Positions 35,385 to 45,796 of a stretch of DNA of 64,000 nucleotides are shown piece by piece (the stretch's first letter is position 1; the number at the start of each line of letters is the position of its first letter). A program made the position numbers and the translations under genes. The notes under the pieces were generated by a model. The model was not told the DNA's origin, did not search any database, and worked only from the letters and a program-made list of their open reading frames with translations. Origin of the DNA: Timema cristinae (lineage: Eukaryota > Arthropoda > Insecta > Phasmatodea > Timematidae); the NCBI GenBank assembly GCA_039000515.1, contig JBCFYV010000248.1, forward strand, positions 1 to 64,000, read 5' to 3'.

Positions 35385-36765
35385 TGTTAGAGAAAGTATT
35401 GTGGTTGTCAAAAAATCTAACTCGAGATTTTGGTGAATGTCGACGTTTCATGACCCTCCAAATCTGAAAAAGTGGTTTTTGCAATGCCGTCTGTTTGTCT
35501 GTCTGTTCCTCGGACTAGGGCCTAAACTATAAAGTATTTTACCGATTGGGCTAAAACTTTGTATCTGGGTTTTCATAGGTTGGCCCAGAAATATTTTTAA
35601 TTAGTTATCTAACCCTAAAATTAAGGGTAGTTTATTTAAGGGCGAAAAGAGAAAAAATCGATTTTCTCAAAATTGGATATAACGATTTTGATTAAATTTC
35701 ATCTCTAGTCATTGATAAATTTTACAAACAAAATGGCTGCTCTCAACTTTCCGTCAAAATGACTTTAAGGATTCCGTATTGATGAGTAAATTCAATTTTT
35801 TTTATCATATCTCCGTAACTATTTGATATATTAAATAACTTATCATTGCAAATATGTAGGTCTATTTATAATAAAAACCTTTAATTTGAAATATGTTTTT
35901 ATAAAACTTGTCTAACCCTAAAATTAAGAGTCTTTTAATAAAGGGTGAAAAGAGCAAAAATGAATTTTCTCAAAATTGGTCCAAACAATTTTGATTAAAA
36001 TTCGTATCTAGGCGTTGATTAAGATTATAAACAAAATGGATATTTTAATTTTCTCATGAAAATGAATTTTAGAGTACTGTACAGAAGTGGAATTGTTCAG
36101 ATCTCCTCAACTATTTGAGATACTAAATAACTTATCATTGCAAGATAATTGTAGTATTATTAAGAATACAACACTTTTATTTGGAATATACGTTTATAAA
36201 ACCAATAGTTTCTGAGACATTGTCAAATAAATTAATACAATTTTGTGAGATTTAGTTGTACAGAGATACTACTTAAATTTTAACGCAATACCTTTCTAAC
36301 ACCAAAGAGTAAGTAAGTAAGTCTCTCAAAAAGTTGATATTCTTTTTCATTTAACCGCTTAGGGAAAATGTTTGTACAGCAATAATCTATCTCTGTAATT
36401 TTAGATTCAAAAGTCAATATTTACCTTTTTATTGATCAAAATTTATAAATGAGTATTTTAATAGTAATGCGATGACCTGAAGATGTGTAGCCCCTAATAT
36501 AATCTCGAAAATTTTAACCGGAAGTTGAAATTTTAATCCAAAATGTTGATCTTTTTATTGGTTCAAATATACAAATGAGGTATTTAATTCTTTGAAGATA
36601 AAATTGTTAAATTTAAAACCGGGAGTCAAAAAATGGAGCGAGAAAGTCCGTGCGGAGTTCTGTACCAATTATTTTAGAATACACCCGAGGTGAACACATT
36701 AATATATTCCTAATTACTGCACATGTTCAAAACTTCAGATTTCTAGGTTTCTTATTAAGGTTCAG
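35385..36765 (+). repeat. Family F, longest plus-strand copy
   Basis: Order of landmarks: TTGTCAAAAAATCTAACTCG, TGTCGACGTTTCATGACCC, a GTCTGTTTGTCTGTCTGTTC patch, CCGATTGGGCTAAAACTTTG, AACCCTAAAATTAAGGGTAG, TTTTCTCAAAATTGG, ACAAACAAAATGG, TTATCATTGCAA, then a second, diverged round of the CTAACCCTAAAATTAAGAG to TTATCATTGCAAG part (about 35,910-36,150), and finally the AATATTTACCTTTTTATTG to GAGGTGAACACATT 3' portion. The central part is thus tandemly repeated. No open frame of note and no class-defining termini. Confidence 0.8.
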
Positions 36766-37214
36766 ACCTTCAGGCTTCCGAAAATAGGTATGAGCTGGTG
36801 TTCAAGGGTTTAAGGCATCAAGATCGCCATAGATGTATAAATAAAGAAGTAGGCTTAAATACGCACACATACAAGTTTTCAAAGTGAATATTCAAAGTTA
36901 ATACTCCTTGAAATTACAGCTTTAGCACACAATTCAACATTATATTATATTGGTGGGATTATGTTCTTATTAACTCCAGAGTTTCATCTGCATTTTAATG
37001 GAAAACGCTATCTGTTTGTCTCAATTCATATTGATGTATCCTCTGTTTACCTTGAAGGTTGCAAGCTTACCTTGAATGGTTCCACTATGGCGCACCTTAT
37101 AAGATAGGGCCATAATGTAATACGTGAAGGCAAGACTTCTACGTTTTAGGGTGTACGAAGTGTATATTATTATGTAAGATACAATAAAATAATAATGTGT
37201 AACCTGTTGTGCGA
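36766..37214. other. Gene-free stretch
   Basis: No gene recognised. The minus-strand frame 37,021-37,227 has no recognisable domain. Confidence 0.4.
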
Positions 37215-37566
37215 CTCTAGTGACCATTCCGAGACCACGTCGCCCTTAACTCCTTCTTCCTCGAGCCCTCCCCCGCGCGGTCCGCTAAACGGGCCACCGT
37301 CCTCCCCAAGGCCCGTCCACTAAGTTCCAAACACTCTAAGAGATCGCGCCAGTACGAAGGGCTCGATCAAGCTAAAGACCATAAACAATAAAAGGGAAAA
37401 AACCCTATTCAAAGGTAAAAACATGTAACAATGATGCAGTAGTTTTAGTCTTAGATTAAGAATAAGAAGGTTAAAATAGACATGATAGAATAAGTTAGAG
37501 AATAAGACCGAGGAGGAGGGTTGGGCCCACCCTCCTCTCGATGAGAGAGATTGCACATGTACGGAT

Positions 37567-38516
37567 CACCAATTCGGCTTTCGGAAGGGCCTGTCGACGA
37601 CCCACGCGGTCGCCAAGGTAGTTGACCTGGTGACCGGCGCGTTCAACACCGGGACCCGGACGGGCTTCGTCGTGTTGGACGTCAAAGGGGCGTTCGACAT
37701 CCTCTCCCAGACCGGTACGGGCAGGGGTCCCCCGGGGCTCCTGCCTTTCACCGATCCTGTATTCCCTGTTCGTGCGAGACATGCCCGTCTCGCACGGAAC
37801 GGAGCTCTTCCAGTTCGCAGACGACACCGCTATCCTGGCGCAGTCCCCGGACGCTAAGGTGGTCTGGGCCAAACTTACCTTCGCGTTGCGGGGACTGTTG
37901 GCCTACCTTCGTACTCGGTCCCTCGCCATCCAATCCCAAAAGACGCAGGCTATTTTATTCACACGTCGAGGAACGGGCCCCCTGCAGCCACTTCGTGTGG
38001 AGGGTACCGCGGTCCAGTGGTCGCCGTCAGTCCGGTGGTTGGGGGTGACCCTGGATGCGAAATGCAGCTGGGACCCGCACCTGCGTTCGGCGGAAGGTAG
38101 GGCCAGGGGCGTCATGTTGAAGCTGGCTCCTCTTTTGCGCCCGGCCAGTCCGCTGGTGTACGGCCACAAGATCAGACTTTTTCTGCTCTGTGTGATGTCC
38201 ATCCTTCTCTATTCCGCTCCCGTATTCTCCTATCTACCCAGATACAGATACAATCATTTCCGTACTGTATACCACCGGTTCCTTCGTCTGATCCTCGGGG
38301 CTCCGCCCCGCGTCCCAGACCGCGTTCTCCTGACCATGTCAGGCCTCCCATCCCTGGACAGCCGTATCCGCGGGCTGGCGGTACGTTTTTTTCACACGAG
38401 CGCAGGCCAGCTCCAACATGATCGTCAGGGGCATCGGCGATTACGACGCTCCTGGCCATCCCTACCGCCGAATAAGGGACGGCGTTGTGAATCCCTTCGT
38501 CGACGTCGGCAGGTGA
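37567..38516 (+). pseudogene. Jockey-clade reverse transcriptase fragment
   Basis: It would copy the element RNA into DNA at a nicked target site. It starts at HQFGFRKGLSTTHA (37,567, fingers), continues to FVVLDVKGAFDIL (motif A, about 37,663-37,705), then in another frame GVPRGSCLSPILYS (motif B, 37,724-37,765), ELFQFADDTAILA (catalytic FADD, about 37,803-37,841), a segment RWLGVTLDAKCSWDPHL (about 38,034-38,084) and a C-terminal region with RFLRLILGAPPRVPD (about 38,277-38,321). Motifs A and B are only about 10 codons apart, whereas this spacing is normally several times larger in non-LTR RTs, so an internal deletion with frameshift is likely near 37,705-37,724. A second frameshift near 38,400-38,415 leads to a GIGDYDAPGHPYRRIRDG ending with TGA at 38,514-38,516. 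No start codon was assigned. Confidence 0.88.
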
Positions 38517-38863
38517 CCTCGGAGTCGAATCTGGGGAGTCGTGTGAGACTGGGAGGGGAGGTCAGATAGCGGGAGATGCCGGCCTATGGTCCGAGTTAGA
38601 TGGAAATGCGCTGGTCGCCCAGTGTTTCTATGGGCACCAGAGTGAGAAACGTCGACCAGACATTATGTGAAGTGAGGTGAGGGCCCATAACCCCGCCACA
38701 ACAGTGTGAGATGTGCCCTATTTGGGGATTTAGGTAACAACTTTATTTTTAAAATTCGATGGACAATCTACTTTGAAGAACCCAAAAGGGTTGGAGAAAG
38801 ACAATATTATTTTGATTATGTTATGTTGATAAATGTTTGTATATAGTGGTTAAGTTGATGAAT

Positions 38864-38889
38864 AATAAATACTAATAGAAAAAAAAAAA
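38864..38889 (+). promoter_or_regulatory. Polyadenylation signal and A tail of the Jockey-like element
   Basis: AATAAA at 38,864-38,869 is followed about 10 bases later by an A run that ends at 38,889. This is the 3' end expected of a poly(A)-tailed non-LTR element. Confidence 0.8.
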
Positions 38890-39704
38890 TTCATTAACCC
38901 AAACACTCCTCTGCGCTCAGAACCATTCGGGCTGCCACTTATCCTTTACCCCTCCCCCCCTCCTTTTTTCATAATTTTTTGTGCGCTCAGAACCATTCGG
39001 GCCGCCACTCCTCATGACCCCCCCTACAACACCATTCCCGTACCGTCGCAGCAAGGGAGGTATCTGCCGTAAGGCCGGTGGGGAGCAATACCTTTTCCAT
39101 ATCCATCTGCGTCATCCTCCCCCGTTCCTCCGAAACCTGTTCCCACGCAATCCACCTACCGATTACGACCCCTCTCTCTTCCTCCTCCTTACAATCTAGT
39201 CAATTTTTAACACCCCCTGCCCCTCTCAGACCCCAGAAGAACTCATATAAAATGCCTAACCAATAAAAAAAAGGTGCAGCTGAAACTTCGCGACCTAGGT
39301 TTAGAAGACGCCCCGTCCAGCTCCCCGAAGCATGAAAGGGCAGCCGAGGAAGAACAAACCTTGCATATGTGTAGTTTTATTTGCCAAATAAAACTGTATA
39401 CAATATCTAGTAATATATATTTGTATTTAAGGTTAAATCTTATTCTGGTACTTATTTTTTAAATTTAAACTTAATATTTTTTCCCTTGGTAACAAAGTTT
39501 GACAGAAAACAAATCTATACTAAAGCCAGCAGTAGACTACATTATGTATATTATAGATAACTGATGTTAACGAGGTTTCAAAAGTCAGTCTCACAATATA
39601 TGTACATACAATTTCAAAAATATGTGCCTGATAGGCACAACTTTAGGTTACCCTAAACACGCATTACATTTTGATTCTTTTAGGTTTTTTGGTTTGGCGT
39701 TATA
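38890..39704. repeat. C/T-rich module with 70-bp duplication and a second A-rich end
   Basis: GCGCTCAGAACCATTCGGGC occurs at 38,913 and again at 38,983, exactly 70 bp later. The sequence stays C-rich to about 39,240 and reaches CCTAACCAATAAAAAAAAGG (39,254-39,273), which looks like another retrotransposon 3' end. A GC-rich patch (GACGCCCCGTCCAGCTCCCC) follows before AT-rich DNA resumes. Frames at 38,981-39,199 and 39,078-39,266 overlap and have no domain. I infer 3' remains of a second GC-rich element. Confidence 0.5.
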
Positions 39705-39960
39705 TTATTATTATTATTTAGCACCGCGTCTTAATACCCTTTCGGGTTATACGCTTTAAGTAATAATTACGCTAATGAATTAGGAATTGGAAAGTTTGAA
39801 TTAGAGGAAGTGAACCCGCATTTGCGTGGAGGGAGAGGGAAAACCATTTAGGAAAAACCACCCCCAGTTCACCCGACCGAGATTCGAACCTCGATCTCCC
39901 CATCCTTAGCAGTCGAGCTCAACACGACTAGCGTGTTAGCCAACTACGCCACCGAGGCGG
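39705..39960 (-). mobile_element. SINE-A, full length, with target duplication
   Basis: Minus-strand head CGCCTCGGTGGCGTAGTTGG, TCGAGGTTCGAATCTCGGTC, CCACGCAAATGCGGGTTCAC and the tail GCGTATAACCCGAAAGGGTA with (TAA)n. Flanks GGTTTGGCGTTATA (39,691-39,704) and GTTTTGGCGCTATA (39,961-39,974) agree at 12 of 14 positions. The tail palindrome has one changed base. The short frame across its right end is incidental. Confidence 0.92.
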
Positions 39961-39974
39961 GTTTTGGCGCTATA

Positions 39975-42126
39975 GTTTTTACAAACACCGATATATATAC
40001 TCTTTTTTTACATCCATTACTGTTTCCAGCCTGTGGACCGGATCAGTTTTTATTGAAGTCATATATCTTTCACTACCGGCCGGCTAGGCTTGTAGCTTCA
40101 TATAACTTTAAATCTAACTTAAGGCCCTGCCTACCCATAAATGCACGGTTCTAAACAAAAGAATTTAAAACAAAATATATTTAATAATTCAACATTGTTG
40201 TTTTTTATTTATTTTAGTAACATATCTGGGCATCTTTCATAATTCTTATGGAATTTTCAAACCATGCTAAAAATAGTTATTGAAATATTTTCATTAAAAT
40301 GTTTCCATTTCAATGCATTTTAAATGGGAAAACAAAAATTATTAATGGATTTATTTATTTTCTTTGTACAATTAAGCTAGCGTGTTTGTTTATAACATAC
40401 TATTTAATGAATAATTTCTTTTTCTTTTTAGACATATTTTTTAATTTGGGTTAGCTTCAATAATCACGACGATATTGAGCTCTAACGACTCCCAAGTCGA
40501 CTCTCTAGTCAAAATACATGGTTTTAAATACAACTTTTCCTTCTGCAACTAGTTGTCATAGCTGATAATAGGTGCCGTTAGTATGATCATTACCCATTTA
40601 CAAGCTAGTATCATTTTGCAAGCGTTGGCTAACCTGCTGTATCGGAATGCAGGCGGCAATGGAGGGTTAAACTAATCTCTGTGACCTTGAGTCAAAGAAA
40701 CATTAATACCATGTACGTTAGGATAAGAAGGGCCAATGTCCAATTATGAAAATTTGCGTAATTAAATATAAACAATTAAACATCTTAATATATTCAGTAA
40801 CTAAAATACTCACAAAGTCTTCCTGCTGTGTGAATAAATATAGTTGGTCCCTACTTACTTCAATGAGAGTATTACTCTAGTGATACATTATTTTCAAAGA
40901 AAAAGCCACATACTTCTCCATACACAAAGTTTTATGACATTAGCCCTTATTTAACTGAGACAGTAAAACATGTAAAATTCTTCACTCTTATCTTATATTC
41001 TTTCTTGAGTTTTCTCATTCTTTAGCACTACACGTTGTAATAATAAGAGTTAATATTCAAAGTATATGAAAACTACTGTACATTGAATTTTAATCCACTA
41101 TTATAATAAATAAAAATAAACATTCCTGCCCATATCAAACATAGTTATTTTAAATAAAATTTGGTCTAAATGTAATTTGGAGACGTTCTCCAGTATAATT
41201 TTATATACTAGTTTTTATTTTACGGTCTAGGATTTGACTCTCATTGGACTTTGGAATAAGTTATTTTTCAAAAAGTTAATGAACAAAGTTTTTGGTAGTA
41301 AAGATGTGAAAATGTTAATTTTATTTTATTAGCGTGTTAAATGTGATTACTTTTAATTTGAACCTGTTGCATTCTCGCAGTTTGTGCGCTCGTTTCGGAA
41401 GAAATGTATCGAATCCCGAACAATAAGTACCCACGGTGATTACTTTTTATATAATTAACAATATGTGACCTTTGTTGCTTTCGAACAAAATCCAAGGGAT
41501 TGTATAAATTTTGAGGTGGAGAAGTATTTACAAAATATTATTTTATATCCTTGTGAATAACAAGTTTATGAAGAAAGGGCGCACAAAGAAAATCAAAGAT
41601 ATAATTGATTATTTAACTTCTTGTAGTAAAGGGTAAGGTTTTTTTAATGGTATGCATATTACTGGCGCTTAGGCTATCTGTATCTACTAATTTAAGTACA
41701 ATGGATGAGCAGCGATACTATTTTATTTACTGTAGAAATAATATCAAAATTAAGATACAAATAAATATTTCTATATAACAATGCAGCGATTATTCTGATA
41801 TTTCAAGTACTTTTTTTTTAAAGAAAAGCTCTTAGCTGAAAGTAAATGTTACTAACACTCTGTAACGCACTTATTGTATGTTCAAAATCTCTTGTGCCTT
41901 GGCCGAGTTCGTATCACGCTAGTACTAAGTAATTTCAACCTAACAGGGAATCGAACTAGTCAAGTTATTGAGCTGATTAATTTACGCACTCAGTGCTCAG
42001 TCATAGCACTTTAGCAATATTGACCACGACATGAAGCCGATGATAAGTAAAATATATTTAAAACCATTAGAGTTAATGAAATTTTGTGTTCCCTATGCCA
42101 TAAAGTAAGAAAGTATTTGATACCCG
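39975..42126. other. Gene-free AT-rich stretch
   Basis: About 2.1 kb in which I recognised no gene, repeat family or paired termini. This is one of the longest apparently unique stretches of the window. Confidence 0.5.
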
Positions 42127-42440
42127 ACCGCCTCTGTTGTATAGTGGTCAGATTTACTGGCTTCAGATACTGAAGTCCCAAGTTCGATCCCCAGTGCTCC
42201 TAATTGTGTCTGTGAAGCAGTGGGTCTGAAACGGAACCAAAATCAACCTCGTGAGGACAAATGAGGAGATAATTGAATGAATAAGTAGCGCTTCAGTCTA
42301 GAAAACTGAGATAGAAGTCTGGAGGGCTCGTTGTGCTAACCACATGGCACCCTCAGCTTGAAAATGTTGGCCCTATCTTTGCCAACATTCGGCAGCCTCT
42401 CGATTGGTATAGCCTTGCAGGCTGACACCATGGAGATATT
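42127..42440 (+). mobile_element. SINE-D, best copy
   Basis: Head CCGCCTCTGTTGTATAGTGG (A-box-like), AAGTTCGATCCCCAGTGCTC (B box), GCAGTGGGTCTGAAACGGAA, GAAAACTGAGATAGAAGTCT, TCGTTGTGCTAACCACATGG, CACCCTCAGCTTG, ACATTCGGCAGCCTCTCGAT and GGCTGACACCATGGAGATAT. The head resembles tRNA-Asp or tRNA-Glu. No A-rich or TAA tail and no clear target duplication was seen. Confidence 0.88.
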
Positions 42441-42559
42441 ACTCAAGTTAAACTCTACCAATAGGATAAAAAATTATTCCCAAAAACATTTATTTCTGGA
42501 AAATTGTGTAAATCCTATAGTTGTTTGAAAACTGTAAACACCGTATTAAATAACAGATA

Positions 42560-42810
42560 CCCACTTCAGTGGCTGAGTGGTCTAAGGTGTCACTAGTGTT
42601 AAATTGGCCTGCTGATAGCGGAGCACTTGGGGTGCAAATCCTGGTCGAGTCAATTGAGGGTAGTTTTTCCTAAATTGTTTCCCCATCTTCCAAAATAAAA
42701 ATGCTGGTAGATAACCTCTCAAATGCTTCTTTCCTCATTACCACCCAATTAGATTATCATATATGCGTATAACATAAACAGGTAGTATGACGTGGTGATA
42801 TCAGTAATAA
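42560..42810 (+). mobile_element. SINE-A variant with tRNA-Leu-like head and target duplication
   Basis: The head CCACTTCAGTGGCTGAGTGG with TCTAAGGTGTCA resembles a tRNA-Leu/Ser 5' half. The body follows SINE-A (GCTGATAGCGGAG, GGGTGCAAATCCTGGTCGAG, TTCCTAAATTGTTTCCCC) and ends with ATGCGTATAACATAAACAGG and TAGTATGACGTGGTG. AAATAACAGATA flanks it exactly at 42,548-42,559 and 42,811-42,822. The tail is diverged from the canonical palindrome. Confidence 0.88.
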
Positions 42811-42822
42811 AAATAACAGATA

Positions 42823-43174
42823 TATTTATAGTCAAAATTGTTATAGTCTTCGAAATGAAACCGCTTTTAAAATATGTTATTGCCTCCTTAGCCTTTAAAT
42901 TTTAAAAATTAGCCAAAGCACAGTGGCCAAATTTAGCACATTAAATTTTAGTTATTTTTTATTTTACCTGCTTACTAATAAACTCAAATAAATGGTACAA
43001 CAAAATCGTTGGCTACATACTCAATCGTATAGGTTATTTATTATAGTTAGTGACAAAACCTTCAAAAATAAGTTATCTCTAATATTACCTTAAATAAATT
43101 TTTCTCTGATAAATAAGTGTACATTATTATTTATCACTACCCTCACCAGATATTTATTTGAAAAAATTTCAATA
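42823..43174. other. Unassigned AT-rich stretch
   Basis: No gene or repeat recognised. Confidence 0.45.
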
Positions 43175-43850
43175 GTGGTACAACAGCATTAACCTGGAGT
43201 CACGTGACACTTTGATATGCTAATTACTCAAAATGGGTACGGGTACAAAACTTTCGGTACAAAACGGTACAGAACTAGTATAAAACTTTGGCATCAAAAA
43301 ATTCAAAAGTGGTACAACAGCATTAACCTGGAGTCACCACTTTGATATGCTAATTACTGAAAATGAGTACGGGTACAAAACTTATTTGTGTTACAAAACG
43401 GTACAAAACTATTACAAAACTTTGGCATCAAAAAAAGTTCAAAATCAAAAGGGTACAACCGTATTTACCTGGAGTACGTGGAGTACTCACTTTGATATGC
43501 TAGTTACTCAAAACGGGTACGGGTACAATACTTTTTCTTTCTGGTACAAAACGGTACAAAACTAGTACAAAACTTTGGCATCAAAAAAGTTCAAAATTAA
43601 AAAGTAGTAAAATAGCATTAACCTTTAGTCACCACTTTGATATGCTAATTACTCAAAATGGGTACGGATACAAAACTTTGGCATCAAAAAAAGATCAAAA
43701 TTCAAAAGTGGTACAACTGCATTAACCTAGAGTCACCACTTTGATATGCTAATTACTCAAAACGGGTATGGGTACAAAATGGTACAAAACTAGTACTAAA
43801 CTTTGGCATCAAAAGGTTCTAAATTCAAAAGTGGTACTACAGGTTAATGG
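43175..43850 (+). repeat. Minisatellite, five units and a sixth start
   Basis: Units begin at GTGGTACAACAGCATTAACC-like sequence at about 43,175, 43,309, 43,450, 43,604, 43,708 and 43,831, giving spacings of about 134, 141, 154, 104 and 123 bp. Each unit contains CACTTTGATATGCTAATTAC, a GGGTACGGGTACAAAA block, GGTACAAAACT repeats and CTTTGGCATCAAAAA. Length differences arise from variable numbers of GGTACAAAAC. The frame 43,347-43,565 is read-through of the units. Confidence 0.93.
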
Positions 43851-44179
43851 ACGTCTAGCTGACTGGAATGAATAAGCTAATTTTTCTGCTCGAGAGTGTG
43901 ATTGTATCTTGACGTTATGTCTCCCCACGTTTAGTCAAACTTGGTCGCCTACACACTTTACGGTCCGGCACTACACTTCTTATCTCTCTCAATTCTTGGA
44001 AAAAAGTTTGCTTGCTGCCTTTACTGATTACCGGTCGTGGTCGCCAGTCTCCCAATTGTTTAAACAAACCATAGTTCTGCCAACCTGATGGCTGGAATCC
44101 ACCAGTTTGTATAACGTTAGCAACGCCATCTATTTTAGAGCTGAAAGCTCAACACGCCGCCAGGGAGGGTAGGCAGGGC
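43851..44179. other. Unassigned stretch with moderate GC
   Basis: No gene recognised. It is less AT-rich than its surroundings, including GCTCAACACGCCGCCAGGGA close to the foldback element. Confidence 0.4.
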
Positions 44180-44183
44180 TTAA

Positions 44184-44546
44184 GGTGCGGCAGAATGGAG
44201 TGCAAGTATTTTTCAGTTTTTATAGAATATAATTTTTTTGACCAAAATAAATAAAATATTTCTCCAGTAGCAACTTAGAGTTTAGTTTTCTGCACATGCT
44301 GATATCAACAGATCTTGAATATCTGTCAAGGGTGTCCTGGAATTTTGTCAAAATATTTTCTCTTTATTTAAAAGGTTTTGACAACATTCCAGAACACCCT
44401 TGACATATATTCAAGATCTGTTGATATCAGCATGTGCAGAAAATTAAACTCTACATTGCTACTGAAGAAATATTTGATTTATTTTGGTCAAAAAAATGTA
44501 ATGCTATAAAAACTGTAAAATTACTCGTGCGCCCTTCTGCCGCACC
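44184..44546. mobile_element. TTAA-flanked foldback element
   Basis: TTAA occurs at 44,180-44,183 and 44,547-44,550. The inner ends GGTGCGGCAGAA and TTCTGCCGCACC are exact inverted repeats, and the arms continue to pair inward through TTTTTGACCAAAATAAAT, CAGATCTTGAATAT and GTCAAGGGTGTCCTGGAA, leaving a loop at about 44,354-44,375. Almost the whole 363 bp is therefore one hairpin. TTAA targets are typical of piggyBac-type transposases, but the terminal bases alone do not prove that family. Confidence 0.85.
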
Positions 44547-44624
44547 TTAAGGCCCATGACCATGACAGCCACATCCAGCCCCGACCATTAATTCATCACT
44601 GTGAAAGAGTAAACCTATATTTAA

Positions 44625-44715
44625 TCAATGATTTTTTTTTCCATGCCTGGAAACAAGACTGGAACCCTTAGCTCAGTAGAGAGACATACTACCAACTGGG
44701 CTAAGGTATCGGATA
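44625..44715 (-). other. tRNA-like remnant
   Basis: On the minus strand, CCTTAGCCCAGTTGGTAGTA contains an A-box match, and AAGGGTTCCAGTCTTG is B-box-like about 35 bases on. The D and anticodon stems do not pair properly, so it is not an intact tRNA. A similar head (GATACCTTAGCTCAGTCTAC) begins at 50,276 next to the 100-bp tandem repeat. Confidence 0.4.
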
Positions 44716-44824
44716 CGGATATATACATTATTAATAATATTATAACTCTTGATTTCTTAATTTTATCTTTTATTCTAAAATATTTTGTAACAATTTATGT
44801 TATCAGACATATAAAATTTTAATA

Positions 44825-45068
44825 ACCTGTTTCAGTGGTCGAATGATCTAAGGCATCATTCTCGTGTTGGACTGGCCTGCTGAAGACAGGGATATCGGGG
44901 TTCAAATCCCAGTCATCTCTACTGAGGGTAGTTTTTCCTTAATGTTTTCTCACTCTCCGTGCACAAATTTGGTTACATTACCTCTAAAATGCCACATTCC
45001 TCATTCCAACTCCAGTAGAATAATTATTATATATGCGTGTAACCTGTGCAGGTAGTAAGATGGAGGGA
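44825..45068 (+). mobile_element. SINE-A variant with tRNA-Leu-like head
   Basis: TTTCAGTGGTCGAATGATCT and AAGGCATCA head, GGCCTGCTGAAGACAGGGAT, GGGGTTCAAATCCCAGTC (well-kept B box), GTAGTTTTTCCTTAATGTTT, CCGTGCACAAATTTGGTTAC and a tail TGCGTGTAACCTGTGCAGGT, AGTAAGATGGAGGGA. It is the same subgroup as 42,560. No clear target duplication. Confidence 0.83.
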
Positions 45069-45796
45069 TTTTTCAAAAATACTATCTAGTATAAGGTTTT
45101 CGGATGTTAAATTTTTAAATAAATCCACATTCATTTTAGGGAAGAGACACAAAGGGTAAATAATCTACACCTGCTAATTCACCTGGTAGAGGATGGAATC
45201 AGGTGATGAATAACTCTAAAGTAAGAGTCAACTACAGTACTCGTGTAGCTCTGTCAATCTTAGTCATATATTTATGAAATTCACCTGAACAATTAAATTA
45301 GCTGCACGCGGAAAGAACCATCAGTCTAGTCTGGGATGGTTTGTATGTAAAAGCGAGTTCAGGATTTGAATCCCGTATTAGTTTACAAAGGTGTGTTTCA
45401 TTAATTGTTTCTAACTATTCTTTCATAAATATGGAGGTACACTTCGTCATTATTATATAAATTATACCTTCCTCATTCTTACCCTAATAGTGAATTTCTT
45501 CTGGATTGTCTGGGTGGAGTTTTTTTTTACTATTACTTAATTATTGAGCAGTTTTCAAGGTTATGTCAACATCACATTGGACAAATATTAATAAGTTAGT
45601 TTTTCTCTTCTTTTTTGAAATGGCCTGATTTTAAAGGAAGTTGAGCACTGAATTTAAATAACATGGGTACACAAAGAGAAGTGCAGTGTAATCCTTGTGC
45701 TAGAACATCCCTATAAAACTACATGGAGAGTGGACTGGAAGAAAACAATCGGCTTATTAGAAAAAAAAAAATTTTCTACCACGTTTCATGAGAAGC
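45069..45796. other. Gene-free stretch with a possible SINE relic
   Basis: From about 45,300 to 45,500, GTTCAGGATTTGAATCCCGT and later TACCTTCCTCATTCTTACCC occur in SINE-A order, but the head and tail are not recognisable. No gene was found. Confidence 0.4.

Larger units (their letters stand above)
37215..38889 (+). mobile_element. Jockey-like non-LTR retrotransposon, truncated and internally deleted
   Basis: This is a GC-rich island in AT-rich DNA. It comprises a GC-rich 37,215-37,325 patch, an AT-richer intervening stretch, RT-coding sequence (37,567-38,516), a 3' UTR, AATAAA at 38,864-38,869 and a terminal A run to 38,889. The GC-rich 5' patch may be upstream ORF sequence of the same element, but it has no recognisable domain. 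No endonuclease domain is visible, so the element is 5'-truncated or deleted. A target duplication could not be found. Confidence 0.8.

Noticed and set aside
33648..36765. LTR retrotransposon with two direct repeats (33,648 and 36,413)
   Set aside because: The same sequence occurs as the 3' portion of family F in other places, and nothing between the copies resembles gag, protease, integrase or a primer-binding site.
37495..38459. Minus-strand frames opposite the Jockey-like RT
   Set aside because: They are shadows of the GC-rich plus-strand coding sequence, where RT motifs are clear.
44625..44715. Possible tRNA gene on the minus strand
   Set aside because: The A box is good, but the D and anticodon stems do not pair and no acceptor stem forms. 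It is called a remnant only.
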